In this document: piece after piece, positions 48,759-57,353 of the stretch | Layout: every line of letters begins with the position of its first letter | Position numbering within the stretch: position 1 is the first letter of the stretch | NCBI GenBank assembly: GCA_902362975.1 | Contig: CABIYO010000011.1 | Coordinates: 1-64,000 of the forward strand | From: Caryophanales bacterium | GTDB taxonomy: Bacteria; Bacillota; Bacilli; Exiguobacteriales; Exiguobacteriaceae | Direction of reading: 5' to 3' | Length of the DNA stretch: 64,000 nt | Made by a program: the position numbers and the translations under genes | Notes under the pieces: model-generated | Told to the model about the DNA's origin: nothing | Databases searched by the model: none | What the model saw: only the letters and a program-made list of their open reading frames with translations

Positions 48759-50219
48759 TTGAACTTAACGGATTTAGTGAAGACGATACAATTAATTAAT
48801 CAACCAAATCTAGAAGGCATCGTCGTGACGCATGTGACGACGGACTCACGAGAAGTTTTGCCGGGAACGCTGTTTGTCGCCATCAAAGGCTATACGGTGG
48901 ATGGGCATGAATATGCGGCGCAAGCGGTAGAGCGAGGCGCGGTGGCAGTCGTTAGCGAACGACCGCTCGACCTGTCAGTGCCAAACCTGATTGTACGTGA
49001 CAGCTCGCGTTCGATCGGGTTGTTGGCTTCGGCCTTTTATGGGTATCCATCTGAACAGATGCGACTGTTCGGAATCACGGGAACGAATGGAAAAACGACG
49101 ACGACGACGATTTTACGAGACGTCCTCGATGTCTTCGGGCATTCAACCGGCTTGATTGGGACCGTTGAAGTACGCATCAATGACAAAATCGTCCCAAGTA
49201 AAAATACGACGCCTCAAAGTTCAGAACTTCAACAGTTGTTGGCACAAATGCGTGATGAAGGTGTGACGGACGTGATGATGGAAGTGTCCTCACACGGTCT
49301 TGAGCTCGGACGTGTCATCGGAACAGATTTTGACATCGTTGGCTTCACGAACTTGACGCACGATCACCTAGATTTTCATGGGACGTTCGAAAACTATGCA
49401 CGTGCAAAAGGATTATTGTTCGCTCAACTCGGTCAAATGGCCTCACGCGGGAAAGTCGCCGTCTTGAACGCGGACGATGCACAAACGCCTCTTTATGAGA
49501 CGATGACAGGTGCGAAAGTAATAACATATGGGATTGATACGCAAGCAGATTTGATGGCAACGGACATTGAACAGACGTTGTCTCAAACGAGCTTTACATT
49601 GAATTACCAAGGCGCGAAACTTCCGGTGACGGTTCAATTCATCGGTCGTTTCAACGTGTACAATCTATTGTTGGCGACGGGTTGTCTTCTCGCTGCCGGT
49701 TATTCGCTTGAGCGAATTGCCAAAGCACTCGAGATGATTCATCCGGCCAAAGGACGGATGCAACGTTTAGACGTCCCAGGTTACAACGTATATGCAGACT
49801 ACGCCCACACGCCGGATGGCATCGAACAGTGTCTGAAGTCGCTTGTCGGCGTACCGAAAGAAAAGATTATCTTTTTGATTGGGACAGGTGGGAACCGTGA
49901 CGTCACAAAACGTCCTGCAATGGGTGAGATGGCTTCGACTTATGCCGGTACCGTTATCATTACGACGGATGATCCACGATTCGAATCGTATGAATCCATT
50001 ACAAAAGGGATTGCAGCCGGGATGACCCATGACAACTTTGTTGAAATCGGGGATCGAGAAGAAGCGGTCCGTTATGCGGCCCGTCTAGCGAAACCGGACA
50101 ACATCATCGTGTTAGCAGGGAAAGGGCACGAGAAGTATCAAATTATCGGAAATGAAAAATTGCCGCTCGACGAAGAGGCAATCGTTCGAGCGACCATTTT
50201 GAATACGGAGGAAGCATGA
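48759..50219 (+). CDS. murE: UDP-MurNAc-tripeptide synthetase MurE (probably L-lysine type)
   Basis: About 486 residues. This Mur ligase adds the third residue of the stem peptide. The ATP loop GITGTNGKTTTTTI is near residue 105, the carbamoyl-lysine motif ENYARAKGLLF is in the middle domain, and the substrate-selecting motif reads DDPRFES (about 403). DAP enzymes usually have DNPR followed by an acidic-Pro pair; that is altered here. Association with a FemAB-type gene suggests lysine. The frame is open from TTG 48726, but TTG 48759 lies 6 bases after GAAGGG. It lies outside any cell-division cluster. Confidence 0.88.
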   Translation: MNLTDLVKTIQLINQPNLEGIVVTHVTTDSREVLPGTLFVAIKGYTVDGHEYAAQAVERGAVAVVSERPLDLSVPNLIVRDSSRSIGLLASAFYGYPSEQMRLFGITGTNGKTTTTTILRDVLDVFGHSTGLIGTVEVRINDKIVPSKNTTPQSSELQQLLAQMRDEGVTDVMMEVSSHGLELGRVIGTDFDIVGFTNLTHDHLDFHGTFENYARAKGLLFAQLGQMASRGKVAVLNADDAQTPLYETMTGAKVITYGIDTQADLMATDIEQTLSQTSFTLNYQGAKLPVTVQFIGRFNVYNLLLATGCLLAAGYSLERIAKALEMIHPAKGRMQRLDVPGYNVYADYAHTPDGIEQCLKSLVGVPKEKIIFLIGTGGNRDVTKRPAMGEMASTYAGTVIITTDDPRFESYESITKGIAAGMTHDNFVEIGDREEAVRYAARLAKPDNIIVLAGKGHEKYQIIGNEKLPLDEEAIVRATILNTEEA

Positions 50220-50222
50220 TTT

Positions 50223-51476
50223 ATGGCAGTACAACCAATTACGTTGACAGAAAAAGAGCATGACGACTTCGTCAAAACACACGACCGAGGGGATTTGTTG
50301 CAACTATCGAGTTGGGGAGATGTGAAGCGCCAAAATGGATGGACGTCAGAACGTGTCGCGGTCGCGCGAGACGGTGTGACGTCCGGTGTCGCTTTACTTT
50401 TATTCAAACGTGTCCCGAAATTACCATACACACTGTGCTATGCACCACGCGGGTTTGTCGTGGACTACGACGACTTGTCATCGCTTCAGGCACTCGTGAA
50501 AGAAGTAATACGTGTCGCGACGGCACATAAAGCCATCGTCGTAAAAATCGATCCAAACATCGACCGCGATGAGATACCAGGGCTATTGACCAAAATGGCT
50601 GCCATCGGGTTTAAACATAAGGGATATGGCGGTGGATTTGACTACGCCCAACCTCGTTTTACAATGGAAACGGATTTGCGCCCAAGTGAGAAAGAAATTT
50701 TTGCGAAATTCCATCATAAGTTCCGCTACAACGTCCGTCTCGCAGAGAAAAAAGGAATCGTCTGCAAAGAGGTCGGTCGTGACGGACTCAAAACGTTCGC
50801 CGATTTGATGAAAGTGACAGGGGAACGTGACGGATTCGCAACGCGAGGGCTCGATTATTTTGAGAACCTATACGATTGTCTGCAACCGAACGATGCCCGA
50901 CTCTTCTTGACAACACTCGAGCCGAGAATCGCACTCGAACAGCAACAGGCGACGCTAGAAAAAGCGAAGAAAGAGTTGGCGAAGATTGAACGGGGCCTTG
51001 AGAAAGAAACAATTGATAAGAAACGTAACAGCCTTTTGAACCGTAAGGAACAGACGGAGGCACAAATTCAAAAAGCGGAGCAAGCCCTCCCTGAGCTCGT
51101 TGAACTTGATCGGACCTATCCGAACGGGATCGTCCTATCAGGTGGTCTGTTGACACTCGCAGGGCGGCGCTCTTATTACTTATACGGAGCCTCGTCAAAT
51201 GAATTCCGTGAATTCATGCCGAACCACTTGATGCAATGGACGATGATGCAGGCAGCCAAAGCGAGTGGCGCCGAGCGATACGACTTCGGCGGGGTATCAG
51301 GAAGTACGGACCCGGATGATGAATATGCTGGTCTTTACGCATTCAAATCGGGATGGGGAAGCGACATGATTGAAAAGGTCGGGGAATTCGACCTCGTCTT
51401 GAATCGTCCTTTGTATATGGCACTCGATAAAGGGTTGCCACTCTTAAAAGGATTGCGTAAACGGTTAAGGAGATGA
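50223..51476 (+). CDS. FemAB/FemX-family aminoacyltransferase (peptidoglycan bridge)
   Basis: A 417-residue Fem transferase that would add an amino acid from aminoacyl-tRNA to the lysine of the peptidoglycan precursor. Two GNAT-like subdomains are visible; QLSSWGDVKRQNGW near residue 29 and the C-terminal YDFGGVSGSTDPDDEYAGLY block are diagnostic. Residues about 240-295 are a charged antiparallel coiled coil, the tRNA-arm typical of FemA/FemB. It starts 3 bases after murE and is probably co-transcribed. Which amino acid is transferred cannot be read from sequence; glycine would fit an Exiguobacterium-like host. Confidence 0.88.
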   Translation: MAVQPITLTEKEHDDFVKTHDRGDLLQLSSWGDVKRQNGWTSERVAVARDGVTSGVALLLFKRVPKLPYTLCYAPRGFVVDYDDLSSLQALVKEVIRVATAHKAIVVKIDPNIDRDEIPGLLTKMAAIGFKHKGYGGGFDYAQPRFTMETDLRPSEKEIFAKFHHKFRYNVRLAEKKGIVCKEVGRDGLKTFADLMKVTGERDGFATRGLDYFENLYDCLQPNDARLFLTTLEPRIALEQQQATLEKAKKELAKIERGLEKETIDKKRNSLLNRKEQTEAQIQKAEQALPELVELDRTYPNGIVLSGGLLTLAGRRSYYLYGASSNEFREFMPNHLMQWTMMQAAKASGAERYDFGGVSGSTDPDDEYAGLYAFKSGWGSDMIEKVGEFDLVLNRPLYMALDKGLPLLKGLRKRLRR

Positions 51477-52126
51477 GGTGGACAGGCGTGTTATCTCTTG
51501 CGATGGTCGCCTTTCTGATTGGCATTACGCTCGCTTACTTTTATATGCAACCGGAACCGGTGCCTTGGGTAGACGAACCGACGTTCGAAGCGGATATGTG
51601 TGTGCGGGACGTGGAGAAAGAGGATGCGATCTTGGCAAGGACGAAGATTGATTTTGACCGGTTGCATCCGTTAGTTGCCAATCGGGGAGAATCGTTCATT
51701 CGATTAGCCTATTCTTGTCTAGACCTCGAAGTGCGCCTCACTTCAGGATACCGTTCTGCCAAGGAACAGAATGCGCTTTATGCGCAAGGGCGGTCTGAAC
51801 CCGGGCGAGTGGTGACCAATGCGAAGGCGGGTCAGAGCTATCATAACTACGGCCTTGCTGTCGATTTTGTTATCATCCATAACAACAAAACCGACTATGA
51901 CCTGAATTCGGATCGTAATCGGAATGACATTCCTGACTGGCAAGAACTCGGGGAGTTAGGAAAGGCGCTCGGCTTTGAATGGGGCGGAGACTGGAACTCA
52001 TTCCCGGACTATCCTCACCTCCAAATGGACTTCGGCTTGTCGATTCGTCAACTTGCTGCAGGGAAACGACCTGACGAAAAAGAGACGGCACCGCTTGCTG
52101 ATGTACTAAAACCTCTATTAGATTAG
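51473..52126 (+). CDS. Membrane-anchored M15 peptidase (VanY/CwlK type)
   Basis: A 217-residue cell-wall peptidase. An N-terminal membrane anchor (residues 5-24) is followed by the M15 domain with zinc ligands H124 and D131 (SYHNYGLAVDF) and H182 (DYPHLQMDF). Between them is an Asp/Asn-rich loop at 143-155 resembling a calcium loop. Activity is either D,D-carboxypeptidase or L-Ala-D-Glu endopeptidase; the CwlK-like layout slightly favours the latter. ATG overlaps the stop of the Fem gene, linking it to murE-fem. Confidence 0.87.
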   Translation: MRWTGVLSLAMVAFLIGITLAYFYMQPEPVPWVDEPTFEADMCVRDVEKEDAILARTKIDFDRLHPLVANRGESFIRLAYSCLDLEVRLTSGYRSAKEQNALYAQGRSEPGRVVTNAKAGQSYHNYGLAVDFVIIHNNKTDYDLNSDRNRNDIPDWQELGELGKALGFEWGGDWNSFPDYPHLQMDFGLSIRQLAAGKRPDEKETAPLADVLKPLLD

Positions 52127-52135
52127 ACGGAAATG

Positions 52136-52164
52136 TTGGCAATGAAGCCGTTTTCCGCTACAAT
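52136..52164 (+). promoter_or_regulatory. SigA-type promoter of rnjB
   Basis: TTGGCA at 52136-52141, 17 bases, TACAAT at 52159-52164. It lies just after the M15 peptidase gene and gives a leader of about 50 bases before rnjB. Confidence 0.75.
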
Positions 52165-52221
52165 ATTCAGTAGCGATAAGGGGACGAAACAGAATATGAA
52201 TCATTTAGGAGGTTTTTGTTA

Positions 52222-53889
52222 GTGTCAAAAAAGAAGACAGAGAATATTAGCGTCTTTGCGCTTGGAGGCGTAGGCGAAATCGGGAAGAACATGTACGTCG
52301 TGGAACTAGACGACGACATCTTCGTCATCGATGCCGGTCTAATGTTTCCAGGCGATGAGATGCTCGGGATTGATATCGTCATCCCAGACATCACATACTT
52401 AAAAGAAAATAAAGATCGTGTACGGGCGATTTTCATCACCCATGGTCACGAAGACCATATCGGTGGACTCAGCTACGTCCTACGCGACTTGAAGCACGTC
52501 CCGGTATACGGGACGAAATTGACCCTCGGGTTGATTGAATTGAAATTAAAAGAGGCCGGTTTGTTGAAAGAAGTCGACCTTCGCATGATTGATGCCAAAA
52601 CGAAATTGACTATCGCTGATCATTTCATCACGTTTTTCCGCGTCAATCATTCGATTCCCGACTGTGTCGGCGTCTGTATTCAAACGTCTCAAGGTGCGAT
52701 CGTCCATACCGGAGATTTCAAGTTTGATTACACGCCTGTCGATGGTAAACAATCCGACTTCAATAAATTAGCGGCAATCGGACAACGTGGCGTACTTGCG
52801 CTTCTTTCTGACTCGACGAATGCCGAGCGACCGGGGCAAACCGGTTCAGAGTCAATCGTCGGAGCTGAATTGAACGATGTCATTTATCAAGCAGAAGGTC
52901 GGGTTATCGTGGCATCATTCGCCTCGAACGTCCATCGCTTGCAACAAGTGTTTGCAGCAGCGGAAGCGAATGATCGTAAAGTCGCGGTCGTTGGTCGTAG
53001 CATGGTCAACATCGTCGAAGTTGCACAGAAACTAAACTACTTACGTTTCAAGGAGAAGACACTCGTCGAGTTGTCGCAAGTAAACCGTCTACCGGATAAT
53101 AAAGTCGTCATTTTAACGACAGGTTCGCAAGGAGAGCCGATGGCGGCATTGACTCGTATGGCTCGTAATGCCCACAAGCAAGTCAACATTCGATTGAATG
53201 ACACGGTTGTCATCGCGGCGACACCGATTCCAGGGAATGAGAAGTCTGTTTCTAAAACGATTGACTTGTTGTTCCGTTCGGGTGCGAACGTCATTTACAA
53301 CCAACGTAAAGTGCACGTATCTGGACACGGATCGGCAGAAGAATTGAAGCTGATGCTCAACCTCGTTAAACCGAAGTACTTCTTACCGATTCACGGGGAA
53401 TACCGGATGCAGATGGCACACTCGAAACTCGCTGAACAAGTGGGCGTCAAACCGAACAACATCTTCATCGTTGAAAAAGGTGACGTCGTCGAGTTCACGG
53501 GTCGAAAAGCCCGCATGAGCCGAAAAGTTCCTGCAGGAAACGTCTTGATTGACGGAATCGGCGTCGGGGACGTTGGAAACATCGTCTTACGGGACCGTCG
53601 TTTGTTGTCACAGGATGGAGTTGTCCTTTGCGTGGTCACGTTGAATCGCAAACAGAAGAAATTGATTTCAGGACCTGAACTCATCTCACGTGGTTTCGTA
53701 TATATGCGTGAATCGGAGGAGATGATTTCAGAGGCAAACCGTATTGTCACGAAACAGATTGAAAAGAGTCTGCAGGCTGGCAGTGATTGGACCGAATTGA
53801 AATCAAATATCCGCGAGCGACTGAGCGTCTTCTTATTCGAGCAGACGAAACGTCGTCCGATGATCTTGCCGATCATCATGGAGATTTAA
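52222..53889 (+). CDS. rnjB: Ribonuclease J2
   Basis: About 555 residues of a beta-CASP metallo-beta-lactamase RNase (endo and 5'-3' exo). The metal motif is complete: H74-G-H76-E-D78-H79. The RNase J2 assignment rests on B. subtilis-like segments ([40 protein letters not shown]) and position upstream of ftsK/spoIIIE. TTG 52216 is in frame, but GTG 52222 is 9 bases after AGGAGG. B. subtilis J2 as I recall it has a degenerate metal motif (HGHDEN), so this enzyme may be more active. Confidence 0.93.
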   Translation: MSKKKTENISVFALGGVGEIGKNMYVVELDDDIFVIDAGLMFPGDEMLGIDIVIPDITYLKENKDRVRAIFITHGHEDHIGGLSYVLRDLKHVPVYGTKLTLGLIELKLKEAGLLKEVDLRMIDAKTKLTIADHFITFFRVNHSIPDCVGVCIQTSQGAIVHTGDFKFDYTPVDGKQSDFNKLAAIGQRGVLALLSDSTNAERPGQTGSESIVGAELNDVIYQAEGRVIVASFASNVHRLQQVFAAAEANDRKVAVVGRSMVNIVEVAQKLNYLRFKEKTLVELSQVNRLPDNKVVILTTGSQGEPMAALTRMARNAHKQVNIRLNDTVVIAATPIPGNEKSVSKTIDLLFRSGANVIYNQRKVHVSGHGSAEELKLMLNLVKPKYFLPIHGEYRMQMAHSKLAEQVGVKPNNIFIVEKGDVVEFTGRKARMSRKVPAGNVLIDGIGVGDVGNIVLRDRRLLSQDGVVLCVVTLNRKQKKLISGPELISRGFVYMRESEEMISEANRIVTKQIEKSLQAGSDWTELKSNIRERLSVFLFEQTKRRPMILPIIMEI

Positions 53890-53902
53890 TGGAATGAGAG
53901 TG

Positions 53903-53937
53903 AGGCAAAAGTCATCTGACTTTTGCCTTATTTTTTT
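53903..53937 (+). terminator. Intrinsic terminator after rnjB
   Basis: AGGCAAAAGTC-ATCT-GACTTTTGCCT, a perfect 11-bp stem followed by TTATTTTTTT. It lies across the upstream part of the longest ftsK frame, which supports the later ftsK start. Confidence 0.93.
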
Positions 53938-53950
53938 AGGAGGAACTGAT

Positions 53951-56143
53951 GTGGCTCAAAAAACAAGAAAGACTCCCGTAAAGCGAAAGCGGCCAGCGAC
54001 GCGAAATACGAGGAACCGTAAAAAACAACCGATTGCGCCACGTACATATGGGTGGGTCACCTTTGTCCTCGCCATCGTCGCATTCGTATTTGCCTTATTT
54101 GATTTAGGGTGGATCGGTAAACAGTTGTCCGACTTATCCGTCTATCTTTTCGGAGGATGGGGTGCGCTCACTTACTTGATGATGGCTGTCTTGTTATGGA
54201 TTGTCCTCACTCCGATGAAGTCGATGCGACGAGCGGGACTATTCTCGATGCTCGCCTCGTTCTTACTATTTGGAGACTTACTTTGGGGAGAGACGAGGGG
54301 TGGCATCAATGGCACTTTCTATAACTTGAATCAATATTTATTCTCTGACTTCGGGATTGTCTTCTTAGGAATCGTCTGCTTCCTCGTCGGTATCTCGCTC
54401 TATGCCCCAACAATTTGGGGAACGCTCTATCATCGAATGCAGGAATCCGTCACGGCCGTCAGAAAAGAATGGCAAGCCAGACCGAAAGCGGAAAAGCAGC
54501 AAGAGACGAAACGAACGCGCAAGACGTCACCTCGTCCAAAACAAGAGGAAACGCAGCCGGACGCGGAAGTAGAGTCAGATGTGGTAACGATGCAAGACAT
54601 TCCAATCGTCGGGTTTAGTGAAAAGGTCGTAGCGGAAAAAAGTGAGAAGGACGATCAGACTCGAACGGATTCTTCGGAAGTCGATTCCACGATCACGACC
54701 GAGGAGATGATGATGACTGCGGCCCAAGATGTCTCGGATACATACGAACTTCCGCCATTCTCGAATTTGAAAGAGCCCGTCATTACGGATTTGTCTGGCG
54801 AGAATGCGCGATTGAAAGAAAATGCATCCAAGCTTGTAAAGACGCTTAAGTCATTCGGAGTCGGCGTCAAAGTGTTGAAGATCCACCTTGGTCCAACCGT
54901 CACGAAATATGAACTACAACCGGATATTGGTGTGAAGGTCAGTCGCATCACCTCATTGAGTGATGATTTGGCATTAGCGCTCGCTGCAAAAGATATTCGG
55001 ATTGAAGCTCCGATTCCCGGTAAAGCCGCAATTGGTATTGAAGTGCCTAACAAGGAGGTCGCACCGGTATGCTTACGTGAAGTACTGGAAGCAGAACCGG
55101 TGAAACAAGATGACTCGAAGCTGCTCGTCGCACTCGGTCGTAGTATCAGTGGCGAGACGGTTGGGATCTCGCTCAATAAAATGCCGCATTTGCTTGTTGC
55201 AGGATCGACAGGGTCTGGGAAATCCGTCTGTATCAATGGCATGATCGTGTCACTCTTGATGCGTTCTCGACCGGATGAGGTCCGACTTATGATGATTGAT
55301 CCGAAGATGGTCGAGTTGAACGTTTATAACGGTGTGCCACACCTGTTGACACCGGTCGTCACAGATCCGAAAAAAGCCGCACAAGCACTGAAGCAGGTCG
55401 TCGCAGAGATGGAACGACGATATGAACTGTTCAGTCGATATGGAGTTCGCAATATCGAAGGGTACAATGAACTCGTCGATCAGTCAGATGACGAGGATGC
55501 GAAACGTTTGCCGTTCATCGTTGTGATCGTCGATGAATTGGCGGACTTGATGATGGTTGCATCAAATGACGTCGAAGATGCCATCATGCGACTTGCACAA
55601 ATGGCACGTGCTGCCGGCATTCATATGGTCCTCGCGACACAGCGTCCATCTGTCGACGTCATCACAGGCGTCATCAAGGCGAACATTCCGTCTCGCATCG
55701 CCTTCGCCGTCTCATCGCAAACCGATTCAAGGACCATTCTTGATGGCGGGGGAGCAGAAAAACTGCTTGGACGCGGTGACATGTTGATGCTTGCGAACGG
55801 AATGAACAAGCCGGTCCGTGTACAAGGTGCATTCGTCTCCGATCAAGAAGTCGAGACGGTCGTCAATCATGTCATCGCGCAGCAGCGTGCGCAATATGTG
55901 GAAGCGATGATGCCAAAAGAAGAAGAAGTGACGACGATTGACTCGGATGATTCATTGTTCGGAGAAGTCGTGCAATTCATCGTGACACAAGAGACGGCAT
56001 CGACTTCGATGATTCAACGTAGATTTCGAATCGGGTATAATCGTGCCGCCCGTTTGATTGACTCACTTGAGGAAGCGGGGTATGTCGGTCCGTCAGAAGG
56101 TTCAAAACCAAGGAAAGTACTCATTCAAGAACAAGAAGAATAA
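53951..56143 (+). CDS. ftsK: DNA translocase FtsK/SpoIIIE
   Basis: About 730 residues. A basic N-terminus is followed by four membrane helices (about 35-165), an acidic linker (about 185-270) and the motor domain with Walker [14 protein letters not shown] (about 416). The C-terminal gamma DNA-binding domain starts near [13 protein letters not shown]. It clears chromosomes from the division septum. GTG 53951 is 7 bases after AGGAGG; the earlier open frame from 53894 runs through the rnjB terminator and is rejected. The tepA and ylzJ genes usually found before spoIIIE in Bacillus are absent. Confidence 0.95.
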   Translation: MAQKTRKTPVKRKRPATRNTRNRKKQPIAPRTYGWVTFVLAIVAFVFALFDLGWIGKQLSDLSVYLFGGWGALTYLMMAVLLWIVLTPMKSMRRAGLFSMLASFLLFGDLLWGETRGGINGTFYNLNQYLFSDFGIVFLGIVCFLVGISLYAPTIWGTLYHRMQESVTAVRKEWQARPKAEKQQETKRTRKTSPRPKQEETQPDAEVESDVVTMQDIPIVGFSEKVVAEKSEKDDQTRTDSSEVDSTITTEEMMMTAAQDVSDTYELPPFSNLKEPVITDLSGENARLKENASKLVKTLKSFGVGVKVLKIHLGPTVTKYELQPDIGVKVSRITSLSDDLALALAAKDIRIEAPIPGKAAIGIEVPNKEVAPVCLREVLEAEPVKQDDSKLLVALGRSISGETVGISLNKMPHLLVAGSTGSGKSVCINGMIVSLLMRSRPDEVRLMMIDPKMVELNVYNGVPHLLTPVVTDPKKAAQALKQVVAEMERRYELFSRYGVRNIEGYNELVDQSDDEDAKRLPFIVVIVDELADLMMVASNDVEDAIMRLAQMARAAGIHMVLATQRPSVDVITGVIKANIPSRIAFAVSSQTDSRTILDGGGAEKLLGRGDMLMLANGMNKPVRVQGAFVSDQEVETVVNHVIAQQRAQYVEAMMPKEEEVTTIDSDDSLFGEVVQFIVTQETASTSMIQRRFRIGYNRAARLIDSLEEAGYVGPSEGSKPRKVLIQEQEE

Positions 56144-56152
56144 TCACAAAAA

Positions 56153-56192
56153 CGAACGATTATATATCAATATATATAATCGTTCGTTTTTT
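56153..56192 (+). terminator. Intrinsic terminator after ftsK
   Basis: CGAACGATTATATAT (56153-56167) pairs perfectly with ATATATAATCGTTCG (56172-56186), followed by six Ts. The near-symmetric flanks (A-rich before, T-rich after) could let it work in both directions. Confidence 0.92.
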
Positions 56193-56242
56193 GATGTTTT
56201 CGAGATGATAGAACAATATTCGCTCTATTCTGAGATGTTCGC

Positions 56243-56279
56243 TATAATATAAATGTAATATAGCACATATGTCCTATAT
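56243..56279 (+). promoter_or_regulatory. -10 box and 22-bp dyad, candidate operator
   Basis: TATAAT at 56243-56248 has only a poor -35 (TTCGCT, 18-base spacer). At 56258-56279 ATATAG-C-ACAT/ATGT-C-CTATAT forms an inverted repeat with 10 of 11 positions paired, centred about where transcription from this -10 would begin. A related GGACATATGTCC palindrome lies after nupQ. Confidence 0.5.
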
Positions 56280-56312
56280 CCCGAATTGGTACATACTTTT
56301 AAAAATCGCTGA

Positions 56313-56346
56313 AACGCTTACATTTTTTAATAACGTTTACATTTTA
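56313..56346 (+). repeat. Two direct repeats AACGYTTACATTTT
   Basis: AACGCTTACATTTT at 56313 and AACGTTTACATTTT at 56332, spaced 19 bases. Each matches the right half of a cre site (CGNWWWCA) but lacks the left TG, so these are at most weak cre-like elements. Confidence 0.35.
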
Positions 56347-56371
56347 CATAAATTTTTCAATGGGGTTGAAA

Positions 56372-56521
56372 ATGAGTAAAATGGACTCAAAGGTACAGTT
56401 CGACATGCTCCGAAAAAATATTTCCTTGATTCCGAACAAAAACTATTGCGTTCTAATTCTCAAATCCCTATACTTAATATTGGCAAGGACATTCATACGT
56501 CAGATGTCTGAGCACTGGTAA
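56372..56521 (+). CDS. Possible 49-residue small protein upstream of gntR (unrecognised)
   Basis: An ATG at 56372 opens 49 codons ending TAA 56519-56521. GGGG lies 7-10 bases upstream (TGGGGTTGAAA). The predicted peptide begins MSKMDSKVQFDMLRKN and has a hydrophobic middle (YCVLILKSLYLILA) that could be a short membrane helix, with a basic then polar C-terminus. I recognise no family. It overlaps the candidate gntR promoter, and the composition is AT-rich. It could be a leader peptide, a small membrane protein or a chance frame; length alone does not exclude chance. Confidence 0.2.
   Translation: MSKMDSKVQFDMLRKNISLIPNKNYCVLILKSLYLILARTFIRQMSEHW
56446..56474 (+). promoter_or_regulatory. SigA-type promoter of gntR
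   Basis: TTGCGT at 56446-56451, exactly 17 bases, TATACT at 56469-56474. Predicted start near 56481, about 65 bases before gntR. Confidence 0.65.
56487..56509 (+). promoter_or_regulatory. Spaced inverted repeat GGACAT/ATGTCT, candidate operator
   Basis: GGACAT at 56487-56492 and ATGTCT at 56504-56509, 11 bases apart, just downstream of the gntR promoter. The half-site is the same as in the dyads at 56258 and 62098, which suggests autoregulation by the GntR protein. Inference only. Confidence 0.3.
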
Positions 56522-56544
56522 GTAAATTAAAGGTGGTGAGACCA

Positions 56545-57264
56545 ATGTCGATTAAGCTCGATCATCGATTGCTCTATCTTCGAGTGATTGAGAAAATTAA
56601 GCAAGATATCGACGCTGGTGTCTATCGTGAAGGGGAAAAATTACCTTCAGAATTTGAACTTTCGAAGCAACTTGGAGTCAGTCGAGCGACACTTCGCGAA
56701 GCGCTCCGGATTCTCGAAGATGAGAAATTTGTCGTGCGAAAGCATGGGGTAGGGACATTTATCAGTTCTAAACCGCCATTCACGTCAGGGATTGAAGAAT
56801 TGTTCAGTGTCACTGACATGATCACACGAGCGAAGATGACACCAGGAACGAAAGTATTGGTGGCTGAGAAAGTGTTGGCAACAGAGAGAGAAGCCGAGCG
56901 TCTCAAGATTGAGCCGAACTCACCGATTTATCGAATTGTTCGAATTCGATATGCGGACGACACACCGGTTGTGTATTGTGTCGATAAAGTGCCGGCCCAT
57001 CTCGTCTCAAATCCTGAGGCATTGACTGAAGGGAAATCGTTGTTTGATTCTCTCGAACAAGAGGTAGGACGTCGAGTCGCTTATGCGATCACACACATCG
57101 AACCGAGTGTCAGCGCTGAAATCTCGTCACAACTTCAGACGGACCAACCGTTACTCGCTTTAAAACAATTGCATTATGATGAGAGTGATTTACCATTACT
57201 CGATTCGGCCAACTTTTTCCGTGCTGATCGATTCGACTTCCATGTCGTACGAAAACGAGTTTAG
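56545..57264 (+). CDS. GntR-family transcriptional regulator (HutC/UTRA subfamily)
   Basis: About 239 residues. An N-terminal winged helix with the GntR signature (GEKLPSEFELSKQLGVSRATL, split near residues 30-50) is followed by a C-terminal UTRA ligand-binding domain (from about 85; NSPIYRIVRIRYADDTPVVY). UTRA domains usually bind small sugars, nucleotides or organic acids. Adjacent to a nucleoside importer, it is a likely local regulator responding to a nucleoside or phosphate ester; this is inference. GTG 56533 is in frame, but ATG 56545 follows AAGGTGG by 8 bases. Confidence 0.9.
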   Translation: MSIKLDHRLLYLRVIEKIKQDIDAGVYREGEKLPSEFELSKQLGVSRATLREALRILEDEKFVVRKHGVGTFISSKPPFTSGIEELFSVTDMITRAKMTPGTKVLVAEKVLATEREAERLKIEPNSPIYRIVRIRYADDTPVVYCVDKVPAHLVSNPEALTEGKSLFDSLEQEVGRRVAYAITHIEPSVSAEISSQLQTDQPLLALKQLHYDESDLPLLDSANFFRADRFDFHVVRKRV

Positions 57265-57307
57265 ACAAGCAGTTTCTAGACGGAAGAGTTATTTTTGGGG
57301 AACAGCG

Positions 57308-57321
57308 TGAAAGCGCTTTCT
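57308..57321 (+). promoter_or_regulatory. Perfect cre site upstream of nupN
   Basis: TGAAAGCGCTTTCT fits the catabolite-responsive element consensus TGWAARCGYTWNCW at every position. It lies about 70 bases before nupN. Nearby -10-like TAACAT (about 57345) has only a weak TTATAC at -35, so the exact promoter is unclear, and CcpA could repress or activate. Confidence 0.75.
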
Positions 57322-57353
57322 TATACCGGTGTAAAGACTACTGATAACATGAC

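Larger units (their letters stand above)
56193..56544 (+). other. Long AT-rich regulatory region upstream of gntR
   Basis: About 350 bases without a recognised gene. It holds a -10-like TATAAT with a 22-bp dyad, two AACGYTTACATTTT direct repeats, a TTTTCAA-TGGGG-TTGAAAA hairpin (56354-56372), a 49-codon small ORF, a good promoter at 56446-56474 and a spaced GGACAT/ATGTCT inverted pair. A PurBox-like TTCCGAACAAA occurs near 56430. No purine riboswitch core is seen. Confidence 0.6.

Noticed and set aside
53894..53950. Earlier start for ftsK
   Set aside because: The extra codons translate the rnjB terminator hairpin; GTG 53951 has the proper ribosome-binding site.
54655..55242. 195-codon minus-strand open frame within ftsK
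   Set aside because: Overlaps the conserved FtsK motor domain including Walker A; Ser/Pro-rich composition is typical of antisense shadows.
56425..56445. PurR box (TTCCGAACAAA) before gntR
   Set aside because: Only a single imperfect box is visible and no correctly oriented, correctly spaced partner, so PurR control is not claimed.
56193..56544. Purine riboswitch before the nucleoside importer
   Set aside because: No conserved three-way junction core of the guanine/adenine riboswitch found on the plus strand.
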